Positions 7,386-15,797 of a stretch of DNA of 60,400 bases are shown piece after piece. The position numbers and the translations under genes were made by a program. The notes beneath the pieces were generated by a model. The model was not told the DNA's origin. It saw only the letters and a list, made by a program, of their open reading frames with translations, and searched no databases. Within the stretch, counting starts at the first letter, position 1; each line of letters starts with the position of its first letter. The stretch comes from Micromonospora andamanensis (lineage in GTDB: Bacteria; Actinomycetota; Actinomycetes; Mycobacteriales; Micromonosporaceae), in NCBI RefSeq assembly GCF_016863495.1, contig NZ_BOOZ01000044.1, forward strand, positions 1 through 60,400, written 5' to 3'.

Positions 7386-10300
7386 TCAACCGAGCATCTC
7401 CATCACGACCGTGTCGATTTCGGGAGTGGCAGGGTGTCGCGCGAGTTCGGCTCGGACCTGGCGGCGCAAGGCCACGAAGTTCGTGCCCTCGGACAGGTGC
7501 AGCCCGGCGACAGTCTCAGACTGCTGCTGACCGAGTTCCGCGAGCTGTCTGTGCAGAACGTTCCCGTCGTCGTACCGGGGGATGGGTAGTTTCCACACGT
7601 GTTTGTCGATGTGCCGTTCGTCCTTGCCATAGGACATCAGGGGACGGGCGAGCGTGGTGAGAGCTGGGCTGTTCAGGACCGCGCTGAGATAGTGACCTTC
7701 CGCCCGGCTGTCGATCGCGCAGTAGTAGAGCGCGTGCTCGATGATCGCGGCTGGGTCATCGACGATGGCGGCGGCGACGTGCATCCCGGAGGCGGAGTAG
7801 GCCAAGCGGAGAGGCGGTGCGGGAAGCTGCGCGGTCAGCTTGCGTCGGAAATCGAGTTGCTCACCCAGCGTCAGGCGCGCGCTACTGCGATGCGCCTCCC
7901 AGGTGGCTTCCGCCTTCCGCCACCATTCGGCCAGACCGAAGTAGTAGTCGAGTCGAGAGCCCGGCCCAGTCATCAGCGTGGAACCGTCGAGCGGCAGCAC
8001 CGCCTTCTTCGCAGGCAGGATCCGGTACGGCAGCAGCGTCTCGCCGAGCAGCACGGGCCGGATGAACTCGCTCTCCACGACGCCTTCGAGGGCGGGTAGA
8101 TCCTTCCACGGGGGATTCTCCATGTTGCTGCGCGCAGAACGTACGACGTGGCGGCCGGCACCGAGCCCAAGCCGTCCGCCAGTATCAGTTTCGACGAAGA
8201 ACAAGATCTTGGGGAAGATCGTCGCGCCGTTGCGCACGTGTGGCTTGTACGGTGACTCGGCGAGGAACGCCCCCGCGAGGGGGACGCGTTCCCGATGGAT
8301 GGATGCCGCCGCCTGCTTCCACCTCCTGGCATCAGCGCCGAGGCGTCCCGTCCACCGTTCGGTGACCGATGGAAGACCACGAGGGCTGTGTGTGGCTGCC
8401 TTGTTGCCGAAGACGACACTGGCGCCCCTCGGGAAGGGGTGGGGACGCAGGCGGCGCAGGTCCCAGGAGTCGGTGAAGGAAACCGCCGTCGGCTCGACCT
8501 CGTCCTTGTACCAGCCACTGCGGAACCCCTCGAAGTGCTCGCGGTCGAGCACGGCGTTGGGCAGGACGAAGGCGAACGCGCCACCGTCGCGGAGGTACAG
8601 CTGGACGGCCCTGGCGACGAAGAGGGCGGAGAGGTCCTGCTGCGTCGCGAACTGGTTTCCACGCCACAGCCCGCGATCACGGGAGAGTTTCTTGAACATC
8701 GCCTGCATTCCGGGAGGCATGTGGCGGTAGGCGAGCCACGGCGGGTTGCCGATCAGAACGTCCACCCGATTGTCGTCCATCGCGAGCCAGACGGGCCTGG
8801 CCAGGTTGCGCAAGTAGTAGCTCCAGATATGATCGCGTCCCTCGTCGTGCAGCCGGCACATCGCCTCGAAGGTGCCGTGAATCATCGGCTGGTCGTTCGG
8901 CTCGATCTTCATGTGGTGAAAGAACGCCGCCAGTGACGGTGGGTTGTCCGAATCTCGCGGTTTTGCCGCGATACTGGCGAGCCTCGCCACGATCTGGTCG
9001 AAGCGGCTCGGTTCGTCGAGCAGGCGTTTCGGGAAGCGGAGCCACTCCTCGACCTCGCTGGCGTTGTAGCCGGCACTGATCCGTACGTGCTCCTCGGTGA
9101 AGAGGTCGCGGCGTTCCCGCCACTGCATGCTGTCGCCGAGATAGACCGGGATGGTGATGGCACCCCGCTGGTCGGTCAGCCGTTGGTGGCCGATGGCGAG
9201 CAGGTAGGTCACGCGCGCGAGCGCCACGGCGACGGGGTGCAGGTCAACGCCGACCACATGATGGGTGAGCTGCGTCAGCGCGGCGTCCAGCGGCACGGCC
9301 GCCGTCTCGGCGGCGGCAAGATACCGGCGTACGGCGTGGAAGAGGAAGGTGCCGGAGCCGCAGGCGGGGTCCAGCACCCGTTGCCGCAGCGGATCGGTGG
9401 CGACAGTGTCGACGAGATGCTCCGCGAGCCAGTCGGGGGTGTAGTACTCGCCCATACGCTTGCGCGTCTCGGTCCCGATCATCGACTCGTAGAGCACCTT
9501 GAGGATGTCGTGGTCGGCCCGCAGCCAGTCGAACCGGGCCAGTCGCCGGGTGAGTCCCTGGATGAACTCGCGACCACCGGGGACCTCGGTGGTCCAGCCG
9601 AAGAAGTCGTGCTCGACGACGCCCAGGATGCGGGCCTGGTCGAACCGTTGCCCAGTGATGAGGTCCTGCGGCTGCAACTCCAGGGCGTCGATGCCGACGA
9701 CGAGGTGCGCGATGATGTACGCGCTGTTCATCAGCAGGGTGTGCTCGACGAACAGATCCGGGTCGTCGACGAACTGGGTGCCCAGGGCGCTGTCCAACAG
9801 CTCCGCCCACAGCTTCCGCTTCAGCTTCACGGTCGGCAGCTGCTCGTGCTCCGCGTAGAGCGCGGCGAGCGCGGCGCGATCCAGCTTGTGCGAGGTGCTC
9901 TGCGCGCCGAGGCGGCGAGCCACTTCGGCGGGAGCCGGCCGGACCCGATGGCTCGTCGCCAGCACGCCTTCCAGCCAGTAGAAGAGGGACAAGCCGTTCG
10001 GGCGGGTGGCGGCGACCGTGTGGGTGTCAATCAGGGTCAGCGCATCGCCGGCCAGCTGGTACGCACGCCAGGCGGCACCGTCGGTGAGGATGCCGACGTA
10101 TCGCTGGCCGCTCTCCAGACTCCGCGACCGAATGTAGCTGCCCAGTTGTCGCTCCGCCTCCAACAGCGAGCGCCCGCTTTGTAGCCGTCGCTTGACCTCG
10201 ATGATGGTGTAGCCGACTTCGATGTCGATGCGTCGGCCGCCGCCAGCCGGGGCCTCAAGGTTGACCTCGTCGAGGTTCGCCTCGGAGAGCCCGAAGTCGG

Positions 10301-10556
10301 CGGCCAGCAGAAGCTGGCGGATGTCGGCCTGCAGGGTTGCCTCACTACGGGCGGCACGCCGGTCGGAGATCCGCGCCAGCAGCGACTGCAGTGACGGGGG
10401 AAAGCCGTCGGGCGCGCGTACCTGGGGCCGGGAAGATGCGAGGCGGCTCTGGCTTCCGTCTGGCGTACCGTCCGAGCAGGCCATACACCAGTGTGGAGAT
10501 TGCGGCTCGGTGAATCCAAGAGGAAAGTGAATCACTGTCGGATAGAGGACAGTCAC
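7386..10556 (-). CDS. Eco57I-type (type IIG-like) restriction-modification enzyme
   Basis: A 1056-residue single-chain enzyme predicted to methylate adenine and cut DNA. The N-terminal part has a PD-(D/E)xK-like nuclease pattern (RRIDIEVGYTIIEVKRRL). The middle carries the N6-adenine methylase signature: EYYTPDWLAEHLVD, motif I DPACGSGTFLFHAV and motif IV NPPW. The C-terminal 350 residues would contain target recognition. The longest frame begins at GTG 10556; an ATG about 24 codons in (before ACSDGTPDG) is an alternative because no strong ribosome site is visible. No separate S, R or BREX/DISARM genes are nearby, supporting a stand-alone enzyme. Upstream, 10557-10821 holds no gene. Likely phage defence. 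Confidence 0.85.
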   Translation of the reverse strand: MTVLYPTVIHFPLGFTEPQSPHWCMACSDGTPDGSQSRLASSRPQVRAPDGFPPSLQSLLARISDRRAARSEATLQADIRQLLLAADFGLSEANLDEVNLEAPAGGGRRIDIEVGYTIIEVKRRLQSGRSLLEAERQLGSYIRSRSLESGQRYVGILTDGAAWRAYQLAGDALTLIDTHTVAATRPNGLSLFYWLEGVLATSHRVRPAPAEVARRLGAQSTSHKLDRAALAALYAEHEQLPTVKLKRKLWAELLDSALGTQFVDDPDLFVEHTLLMNSAYIIAHLVVGIDALELQPQDLITGQRFDQARILGVVEHDFFGWTTEVPGGREFIQGLTRRLARFDWLRADHDILKVLYESMIGTETRKRMGEYYTPDWLAEHLVDTVATDPLRQRVLDPACGSGTFLFHAVRRYLAAAETAAVPLDAALTQLTHHVVGVDLHPVAVALARVTYLLAIGHQRLTDQRGAITIPVYLGDSMQWRERRDLFTEEHVRISAGYNASEVEEWLRFPKRLLDEPSRFDQIVARLASIAAKPRDSDNPPSLAAFFHHMKIEPNDQPMIHGTFEAMCRLHDEGRDHIWSYYLRNLARPVWLAMDDNRVDVLIGNPPWLAYRHMPPGMQAMFKKLSRDRGLWRGNQFATQQDLSALFVARAVQLYLRDGGAFAFVLPNAVLDREHFEGFRSGWYKDEVEPTAVSFTDSWDLRRLRPHPFPRGASVVFGNKAATHSPRGLPSVTERWTGRLGADARRWKQAAASIHRERVPLAGAFLAESPYKPHVRNGATIFPKILFFVETDTGGRLGLGAGRHVVRSARSNMENPPWKDLPALEGVVESEFIRPVLLGETLLPYRILPAKKAVLPLDGSTLMTGPGSRLDYYFGLAEWWRKAEATWEAHRSSARLTLGEQLDFRRKLTAQLPAPPLRLAYSASGMHVAAAIVDDPAAIIEHALYYCAIDSRAEGHYLSAVLNSPALTTLARPLMSYGKDERHIDKHVWKLPIPRYDDGNVLHRQLAELGQQQSETVAGLHLSEGTNFVALRRQVRAELARHPATPEIDTVVMEMLG

Positions 10557-10821
10557 TTAAGGTAATCAGTCGAGCGGCCGGGATCCCGATTGCGTTGGGC
10601 ATGCCGGCTCCGATGGAGGGGGAGTTGCTGATACGGGGCAGGTCGTGCAAAGTCCGCCTGCCGTTCGTGTCGGCCGCTGTCCGACTTGGCGTCGCGCGTT
10701 CGGCCAATGTGCCCTCGTCGGGTGTCAGGAAGCCGTACGCAAGGAACGAACATTGGTTAACTTCGATGCATACTGGACCTTGGTCCGTCGCGTCCAGGTA
10801 ACCCTGCACTACCGTCGGGAC

Positions 10822-12108
10822 ATGGTCTCGCGTCGATCGATTCTTGGGGCGGTGCCACTCGCCGCCGTCGCCCTTACCGCCACCCCAGGTCACGCCCGGC
10901 TCAACGGGTCGTCCACCTCGACCGACCCGGAACGCGTACCGCCCGACCCGGCCACGATGCAGGCTGCCGCGGCAGCGGTACGCGGCTTCACCGCCGACCT
11001 CTACCGCACGATCGCGTCGAGCCATGCCGGCGGCAACGTGGTGTGTGCGCCGTACTCGGTCCAACTGGCGCTTGCGATGGCCCGGGCGGGTGCCGGATCG
11101 ACCACTGCGGACGAGATGGATGCCGTGCTGCACGCGCCGCATCCACGGCCCGGCGCGCTCGACAGCGGGCTGAACACCGTCGACCAGTCGCTCGCCGCGC
11201 GGTTCCAGGATGGCGACGGAGTGCGGCAGCCCCGGGTGACCACGGCCAACGCCGTGTGGACCCGCCTCGATCTGGGCCTGCGGTCCGGGTTCCGGGACAC
11301 TCTGGCCGGCTACTACGGCGCGGTCGCGCACCCGGTGGACTTCCGTGGTGCGCCGGAAGCGGCCCGTCAGGAGATCAACACCTGGGTGTCCGATCGGACC
11401 AACGCGAAGATCCCGGAGCTGTTGGCCCCGGACTCGGTGCGCCCCGACACCAGCCTGATGCTCACCAACACGGCCTACCTCAAGGCGGCCTGGTACTACC
11501 CCTTCCGGGCGTCGGCCACCCTGGAGGAACCGTTCACCAGGGACGACGGCACGGTCGTCCAGGTGCCGATGATGCGCGGCCCGTTCGACCGGATGGGGCA
11601 CGTCCTGGGCGACGGTTGGCGGGCTGTCGACGTGCCGCTCGCGGGTGACGGGCTGGCCATGGCCATTGTCATGCCGACCCGCGACAACCTCACCGCGGTC
11701 GAGGCGAACGTCGACGGGGCGTGGCTTGGCGCGTTGTTCGCCGGCTTCCAGTTCACCGACATTCAACTGCGGATGCCCCGGTGGACGTTCCGCCTGCCGG
11801 CCCAGTTGGGCGGCGCGCTGAGCGGGCTCGGGATGCCCACGGCGTTCACGCCGTACGCCGACTTCACCGGCATGAGCACCACCGACCCGGCGCTGTGCAT
11901 CGACGACGTGGTGCACGAGACGTTCATCGGGGTGGACGAGAAGGGTGTCGAGGCGGCGGCCGCGTCGGCAGTCATCATCCGGCCACCGTCGATCCCGCAG
12001 GGCCCGCAGTTCTTCGTGAACCGGCCGTTCCTGTACGTCATCCATGACCGGGTCACCGGCGTGCCGCTGTTCCTCGGCCGGGTTCACGACCCGCTGGTCA
12101 CCGGCTGA
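10822..12108 (+). CDS. Secreted serpin (protease inhibitor)
   Basis: A 428-residue serpin. The N-terminus VSRRSILGAVPLAAVALTA is a twin-arginine-type signal ending near GHA, so export by Tat is likely. Family hallmarks follow: GGNVVCAPYSVQLALAMARA, LMLTNTAYLKAAW, the hinge DEKGVEAAAASAV and the C-terminal FVNRPFLYVIHDRVTGVPLF. The hinge has Gly at P15 and small residues at P12-P9, as needed for loop insertion, so it should be inhibitory. By counting, P1 falls at or next to IIRPPS, suggesting Arg or a neighbour; this is approximate. ATG 10822 is chosen because it begins the signal peptide. It faces the NAD(P)-binding gene with five bases between stops. Confidence 0.9.
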   Translation: MVSRRSILGAVPLAAVALTATPGHARLNGSSTSTDPERVPPDPATMQAAAAAVRGFTADLYRTIASSHAGGNVVCAPYSVQLALAMARAGAGSTTADEMDAVLHAPHPRPGALDSGLNTVDQSLAARFQDGDGVRQPRVTTANAVWTRLDLGLRSGFRDTLAGYYGAVAHPVDFRGAPEAARQEINTWVSDRTNAKIPELLAPDSVRPDTSLMLTNTAYLKAAWYYPFRASATLEEPFTRDDGTVVQVPMMRGPFDRMGHVLGDGWRAVDVPLAGDGLAMAIVMPTRDNLTAVEANVDGAWLGALFAGFQFTDIQLRMPRWTFRLPAQLGGALSGLGMPTAFTPYADFTGMSTTDPALCIDDVVHETFIGVDEKGVEAAAASAVIIRPPSIPQGPQFFVNRPFLYVIHDRVTGVPLFLGRVHDPLVTG

Positions 12109-12113
12109 CCTGC

Positions 12114-12740
12114 TCAGTAGCCGACGGTGAAGTGGCGGTCCCCGCCGGGCCGCTCCACCTCGTCGACGGCGGCGACGGCCAGGTCCTCCGCCGAGATCCG
12201 GGACGAGCCGTCCGGGGCCACCATGAGGGTGGCCCCGCCGCGTCGGTATCCGCCGGTCCGCACGCCGGGTTCGAGGAGAGCGGGTGGGCTCAGGTAGACC
12301 CAGTCGGCGGCATGGGTCCGACAGACGTCAAGTTGGGCGGCGCTCGCGGCGGCGATGTCGCGTACCGCTGGTGGCACGTACCGGGGATCGTCGAGCACCA
12401 GCCCACCCGACGGACTCAGCAGCGGCGCGGATCCGCCTACCAGCAGGATGCGGATCCCGGTCGCGGCGGCGGCGTCGAGCAGGGCATGGGTGGTCGCGGT
12501 GACGGTGTTTTCCGCGCCTGGCGCGGGACGGGTGGCGCCCACGATCGCGTCGGCGTCGGCGAACAGGTTCTTCATCTGGTTGGCGTCCATGGCGTCGCCC
12601 CGTGCGGCGATCACCGCGGGTGGCAGGGTGGCCGGTGGTTGGCTGCGGAAGACGGCTGTGACGTGGTGCCCTCGGTTGAGGGCTTCGCGGAGGACGCGCG
12701 AGCCGACCATGCCGGTGGCTCCGACGACAGTGATCCTCAT
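12114..12740 (-). CDS. NAD(P)H-binding (atypical SDR) protein
   Basis: A 208-residue Rossmann protein beginning MRITVVGATGMVGSRVL, with the GATGMVG dinucleotide-binding loop, then DADAIVGATRPAPG, IRILLVGGSAPLL and VYLSPPALLEPGVRTGGYR. This is the NmrA-like/atypical short-chain dehydrogenase class, often redox sensors or reductases. Its ATG overlaps the stop of the upstream DMT transporter (ATGA), so both belong to one operon controlled from the 13.7 kb palindrome. No catalytic YxxxK of classical SDRs was recognised. Substrate unknown. Confidence 0.85.
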   Translation of the reverse strand: MRITVVGATGMVGSRVLREALNRGHHVTAVFRSQPPATLPPAVIAARGDAMDANQMKNLFADADAIVGATRPAPGAENTVTATTHALLDAAAATGIRILLVGGSAPLLSPSGGLVLDDPRYVPPAVRDIAAASAAQLDVCRTHAADWVYLSPPALLEPGVRTGGYRRGGATLMVAPDGSSRISAEDLAVAAVDEVERPGGDRHFTVGY

Positions 12741-13702
12741 TTGTTGATCCTTTCCTTGGTGAGTCTGGTGGTGGCCTTGGCTCGCGTCGGGCTGACCTGG
12801 CCTGCGACGATCGCGGCGAGGCAGAGGACGAAGCCGGCCGCCTGGACCGGGGTGAGCAACTCGTCGAGCAGCACCGCACCCAGCAGGGCCGCCACCATCG
12901 GCGAGAGCAGGGTGAGCACCGCGACGGAGGTGACCGGCAGCGTGGCGATGCCACGGAACCACAGGATGTAGGCGAGCAGGCCGCCGGGCAGGCCGAGCCA
13001 GAGGTAGCCGAGCGCGGCGCTGGCGTCGACGGCCGGCGGCGCCCCCTCGAACAGCAACGTCACAGGCAGGAGGAACAGACCGCCGGCCGCGAGTTGCCAG
13101 CCGGCGTACGCCGTGGGGCCTACGCCCTCGGGTCGCCCCCATCGCTTGGTGAGTGTCACCCCGACCGCCATCGCCCCGGCGCCGCCGAGACCGGCCAGTA
13201 GTCCGATCACGTGGACGTCGGCGTCGGGGCCGATGACCAGCAGCCCGACCCCGGCGACGCCGACGATTCCCCAGGCGAAGCTCCAGGCCGACGGGCGCTG
13301 GTGCAGCAGGGCGACGGCCAGGATCGCCACGGCCAGTGGTTGCACCGCGCCGAGCGTGGCGGCCACCCCTCCGGGAAGCCGTTCGGCGGCGACGAACAGC
13401 AGCGGCAGGAACACACCGATGTTGAGTACGCCAAGCACCGCCGCCTTGAGCCACCACGTGCCGCGTGGCAGCGTCCGGCCGATCGCCAATGCGGCCAGGC
13501 CCGCCGGCAGTGCCCGGATCAGCCCGGCGAAGAGCGGATGGCCGGCCGGCAGCAGTTCGGTGGTGACCACATACGTCGTGCCCCACACGGCCGGTGCGAA
13601 GGCGGTCGTGGCGGTGGCGGCGAGGCGACCCGCGGCCGGAGGTGGCACCAGGTTCGTCACGCGAATCAGGATCGACGCCCCGCATCCATGAGTCCAACAC
13701 AT
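12737..13702 (-). CDS. EamA/DMT-family exporter
   Basis: About 321 residues with ten hydrophobic helices in two EamA repeats: AVWGTTYVVTTELLPAGHPL begins the first, and ALGYLWLGLPGGLLAYILWF with SVAVLTLLSPMVAALLGAVL marks the second. Family members export amino acids, metabolites or drugs. The frame opens at ATG 13702, which has no well-spaced ribosome site; GTG 13660 (VTNLVPPPA) is an alternative start. It is divergent from the LysR gene with the palindrome between them, the usual layout for a LysR-controlled exporter. Confidence 0.85.
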   Translation of the reverse strand: MCWTHGCGASILIRVTNLVPPPAAGRLAATATTAFAPAVWGTTYVVTTELLPAGHPLFAGLIRALPAGLAALAIGRTLPRGTWWLKAAVLGVLNIGVFLPLLFVAAERLPGGVAATLGAVQPLAVAILAVALLHQRPSAWSFAWGIVGVAGVGLLVIGPDADVHVIGLLAGLGGAGAMAVGVTLTKRWGRPEGVGPTAYAGWQLAAGGLFLLPVTLLFEGAPPAVDASAALGYLWLGLPGGLLAYILWFRGIATLPVTSVAVLTLLSPMVAALLGAVLLDELLTPVQAAGFVLCLAAIVAGQVSPTRAKATTRLTKERINK

Positions 13703-13713
13703 CCTTGTCAGCC

Positions 13714-13738
13714 CATCAATCGTGATTCACGATTGATG
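13714..13738. promoter_or_regulatory. Perfect 25-bp palindromic operator of the LysR/DMT divergent pair
   Basis: Arms CATCAATCGTGA (13714-13725) and TCACGATTGATG (13727-13738) are exact reverse complements separated by one base. The site ends one base before the LysR start at 13740 and 11 bases before the first possible DMT start. On the plus strand TTGTCA (13705-13710), 17 bases, CACGAT (13728-13733) and six bases lead straight to the LysR ATG, suggesting a leaderless transcript with the operator covering spacer and -10. Autorepression is inferred. Confidence 0.8.
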
Positions 13739-13739
13739 G

Positions 13740-14642
13740 ATGGAGCTTCAACAGCTGCGGTACGTGGTGGCCGTCGCCGAGACACGGAACTTCACCCGTG
13801 CCGCCGAGCGCTGCCTGGTCGTCCAGTCCGCGCTCAGCCATCAGATCGCCCGCCTGGAACGGGAACTCGGCGCCCGCCTCTTCGACCGGACGAGCCGCCG
13901 GGTGCGGATGACCCCGGCCGGTGAGGCGTTCCTTCCGGCGGCCCGTCAGTGCCTGGACGCGGCCGAGCGGGCCGCCGCCGAGGTCGCCTCGGCGGTCGGG
14001 GAGGTCCGGGGCCGACTCACCGTCGGCATGATCCCGACCGTCGCGGCTGTCGACATCCCGGCCGCGCTTGACGCCTTTCACAAGCGGTATCCGCACGTCC
14101 GCATCCGGTTGCGCGTCGGTGGCAGCGAACAGCTCATCGACCAGGTCAAGGAGGGCGCTGTCGACATCGGATTTCTCGGACTTCCGGTGACCGCCCGGCC
14201 CGAAGGGGTGGTCGCCAGGCGGTTGGCGTACGACCGGTTGGTGGCCGTGGTCGCCCCCGAACATCCGCTTGCCGGTCAGGCCGAGGTCGACCTCGCCCGG
14301 CTGTCCACCGAGGCGTTCGTGGACCTGCCGGCGGGTACGGCGGGGCGGGCCCAGTCCGACCAGGCGTTCGCCGCAGCCGGAGTGCACCGCGAGGTCGCCT
14401 TCGAGGTGAGCACCGTCGACTCGATGATGACCCGCCTCGTCCGGCGGCAGCTCGGCATCGCCCTGCTGCCGTCGAACTACGCGCCGCACCTGCCGGGTGT
14501 GGTCACCATTGCGGTGCGGGACGCTCCGGCCCGGATCGAGCACCTCATCTGGAACCGGAGCACGCTGACCCCCGCGGCGACGGCGTTCCTCACCGAACTG
14601 GACATCTCAGTCTCCGACGATGGAAGCGGTGGTGACAGGTGA
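13740..14642 (+). CDS. LysR-family transcriptional regulator
   Basis: A 300-residue regulator. Residues 1-60 are the winged helix (ELQQLRYVVAVAETRNFTRA, then SALSHQIARLERELGARLF). Residues about 90-290 are the substrate-binding domain, with VGMIPTVAAVDIPAAL, GAVDIGFLGLP and RQLGIALLPSNYA. The ATG at 13740 directly abuts the palindromic operator and has no ribosome site, consistent with leaderless translation. It is divergent from the DMT exporter and NAD(P)-binding genes, its likely targets. Effector unknown. Confidence 0.92.
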   Translation: MELQQLRYVVAVAETRNFTRAAERCLVVQSALSHQIARLERELGARLFDRTSRRVRMTPAGEAFLPAARQCLDAAERAAAEVASAVGEVRGRLTVGMIPTVAAVDIPAALDAFHKRYPHVRIRLRVGGSEQLIDQVKEGAVDIGFLGLPVTARPEGVVARRLAYDRLVAVVAPEHPLAGQAEVDLARLSTEAFVDLPAGTAGRAQSDQAFAAAGVHREVAFEVSTVDSMMTRLVRRQLGIALLPSNYAPHLPGVVTIAVRDAPARIEHLIWNRSTLTPAATAFLTELDISVSDDGSGGDR

Positions 14643-14681
14643 GGCGGCTCGCGCCGCCGTGACCGGCTGCCGGCACGGCGT

Positions 14682-15275
14682 TCAGATCGTGAGGGGGCGG
14701 TCCCGGCGCGCGTCGGCCAGCACCTCCGCCCACCAGCGCAGTTCGGCCAGGCTCGCGGTCAGACCCCGGGCGACCTCCGCGTCCGGTGTGTAGCGGCCCT
14801 GGTCGTCCAGGCACGTCCAGGGTGCCCGCAGACCCAGGGCGCGGCGGGTGGTCACCACGCTGAGTTCGGCGAGCACCCCGCGCAGATGCTCGATCGCCGC
14901 GTACCCACCGTGCACGCCGTAGGCCACGATCGTCGCGGGCTTGACGCGCCACTCGCCGTAGTGCCAGTCGATCAGGCGTTTCAGTGAGGCGGGGTAGCTG
15001 TGGTTGTACTCCGGCGTGACGAACACGAACGCGTCGGCTGCGGCGATCCGGTCGGCGACCTCGCTCTTCGGCCCGCCGCCGGGATAGAGGAGGCTGTCGT
15101 CGGGCAGCTCGACCTGGGCAACATCGATCAGGTCGAGCTGCGCGGGGTCGAGTGCGGCGGCCACCCACTGGGCGATCGTCGGGCCCATCCGGTCCTTGCG
15201 GACGCTGCCCGAGATCACGGCCACGCGCCGGCCGGCGGGGGAGAGGCTGCTGCGGTGGTCTGTCGAAATGCTCAT
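14682..15275 (-). CDS. NADPH-dependent FMN reductase family protein
   Basis: A 197-residue flavodoxin-like reductase. GSVRKDRMGPTIAQWV is the FMN phosphate-binding loop and FVFVTPEYNHSYPASLKRLI the second signature of the NADPH:FMN/quinone reductase family; KPATIVAYGVHGGYAAIEHL completes the fold. It is cytosolic and probably reduces quinones or flavins under oxidative or drug stress. The ATG at 15275 lies 32 bases after a TTGACT -35 element in a MerR-type promoter, with no ribosome site, so the mRNA is probably leaderless. It is divergent from the merR gene and shares a promoter design with the gene at 15798. Confidence 0.88.
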   Translation of the reverse strand: MSISTDHRSSLSPAGRRVAVISGSVRKDRMGPTIAQWVAAALDPAQLDLIDVAQVELPDDSLLYPGGGPKSEVADRIAAADAFVFVTPEYNHSYPASLKRLIDWHYGEWRVKPATIVAYGVHGGYAAIEHLRGVLAELSVVTTRRALGLRAPWTCLDDQGRYTPDAEVARGLTASLAELRWWAEVLADARRDRPLTI

Positions 15276-15338
15276 GTCCGAGACCGTGCAGGTTCAACAT
15301 ATGTTGAAGTCAAGTCCCGGTGTGCCTACCCTGCGTTC
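15276..15338. promoter_or_regulatory. Divergent MerR-type promoter-operator
   Basis: A 16-bp perfect palindrome TTCAACATATGTTGAA (15293-15308) sits inside the 19-bp spacer of the minus-strand promoter: TTGACT at 15313-15308, CACGGT at 15288-15283, then seven bases to the reductase ATG. Such a 19-bp spacer is characteristic of MerR-activated promoters. On the plus strand TTGAAG (15304-15309), 17 bases, TACCCT (15327-15332) and six bases lead to the merR ATG, so its -35 overlaps the palindrome and autorepression is expected. Both transcripts look leaderless. Confidence 0.8.
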
Positions 15339-15728
15339 ATGACAGTGCTCACGGGTCCGCCTCGGACGTTCAGCGTCAGTGAGGTCGCCGTCGACAGCGG
15401 CGTCGCGCCGTCCGCCGTCCGGTTTTACGACACCCACGGGGTGATCAACGCGGTACGCACCGCCGGCAACCAACGTCGCTTCGACAGTTCCGCAGCGTGC
15501 CGGATCCAGGTCGCCAAACTCGCCCAGCGGGCCGGCCTGAGTGTCCGCGAGATCGCCGCGCTCTTCGCCGACCTGTCGGCCGACCCGACGCCCGACGAGT
15601 GGGCGGATGTCGCCCGTCGGCTGGTGACCGAGGTCGAGGAGCGGGTCCGCGACCTCAAGGCGCAGCTCGCGGCGATGGAGTCGGGCACCCGGCTGTGCGA
15701 AATCGGGCGGGACGATCCCGCGCGGTGA
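15339..15728 (+). CDS. MerR-family regulator
   Basis: A 129-residue regulator. The winged helix starts FSVSEVAVDSGVAPSAVRFY and contains AGNQRRFDSSAACRIQ. A dimerisation helix follows (DEWADVARRLVTEVEERVRD). The C-terminus is short, with single cysteines at SAAC and RLCEIG rather than the four-cysteine cluster of SoxR, so an iron-sulphur sensor is unlikely. The frame is open upstream, but ATG 15339 fits the family start and lies six bases after a TACCCT -10. It probably controls itself, the divergent FMN reductase and the esterase-fold gene at 15798. Confidence 0.88.
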   Translation: MTVLTGPPRTFSVSEVAVDSGVAPSAVRFYDTHGVINAVRTAGNQRRFDSSAACRIQVAKLAQRAGLSVREIAALFADLSADPTPDEWADVARRLVTEVEERVRDLKAQLAAMESGTRLCEIGRDDPAR

Positions 15729-15759
15729 TCGTTCCGCGAAGGTGGCAGTCGTCGCGGAC

Positions 15760-15797
15760 TTGACTTCACCATATGTTCAACCCCGATCGTCGGGTGC
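15760..15797 (+). promoter_or_regulatory. Second MerR-type promoter-operator
   Basis: TTGACT (15760-15765), a 19-bp spacer, GATCGT (15785-15790) and seven bases lead exactly to the ATG at 15798. Overlapping the -35 and spacer is TTCACCATATGTTCAA (15765-15780), which matches 14 of 16 bases of the palindrome upstream of the FMN reductase. The -35-to-ATG distance is identical (32 bases) in both, which argues for one regulator. Confidence 0.8.

Noticed and set aside
7386..10556. BREX PglX or DISARM methylase
   Set aside because: None of the partner genes (pglZ, brxL, drmA/B) lie nearby, and the protein has its own nuclease-like N-terminus.
12114..13700. Apparent 528-residue fusion reading through the DMT and NAD(P)-binding genes
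   Set aside because: Its first 320 residues are out-of-frame Arg/Gly nonsense. The DMT exporter is encoded in another frame, and the real NAD(P)-binding gene starts at 12740.
15339..15728. SoxR assignment for the MerR protein
   Set aside because: Only two isolated cysteines are present; the four-cysteine iron-sulphur cluster motif of SoxR is missing.
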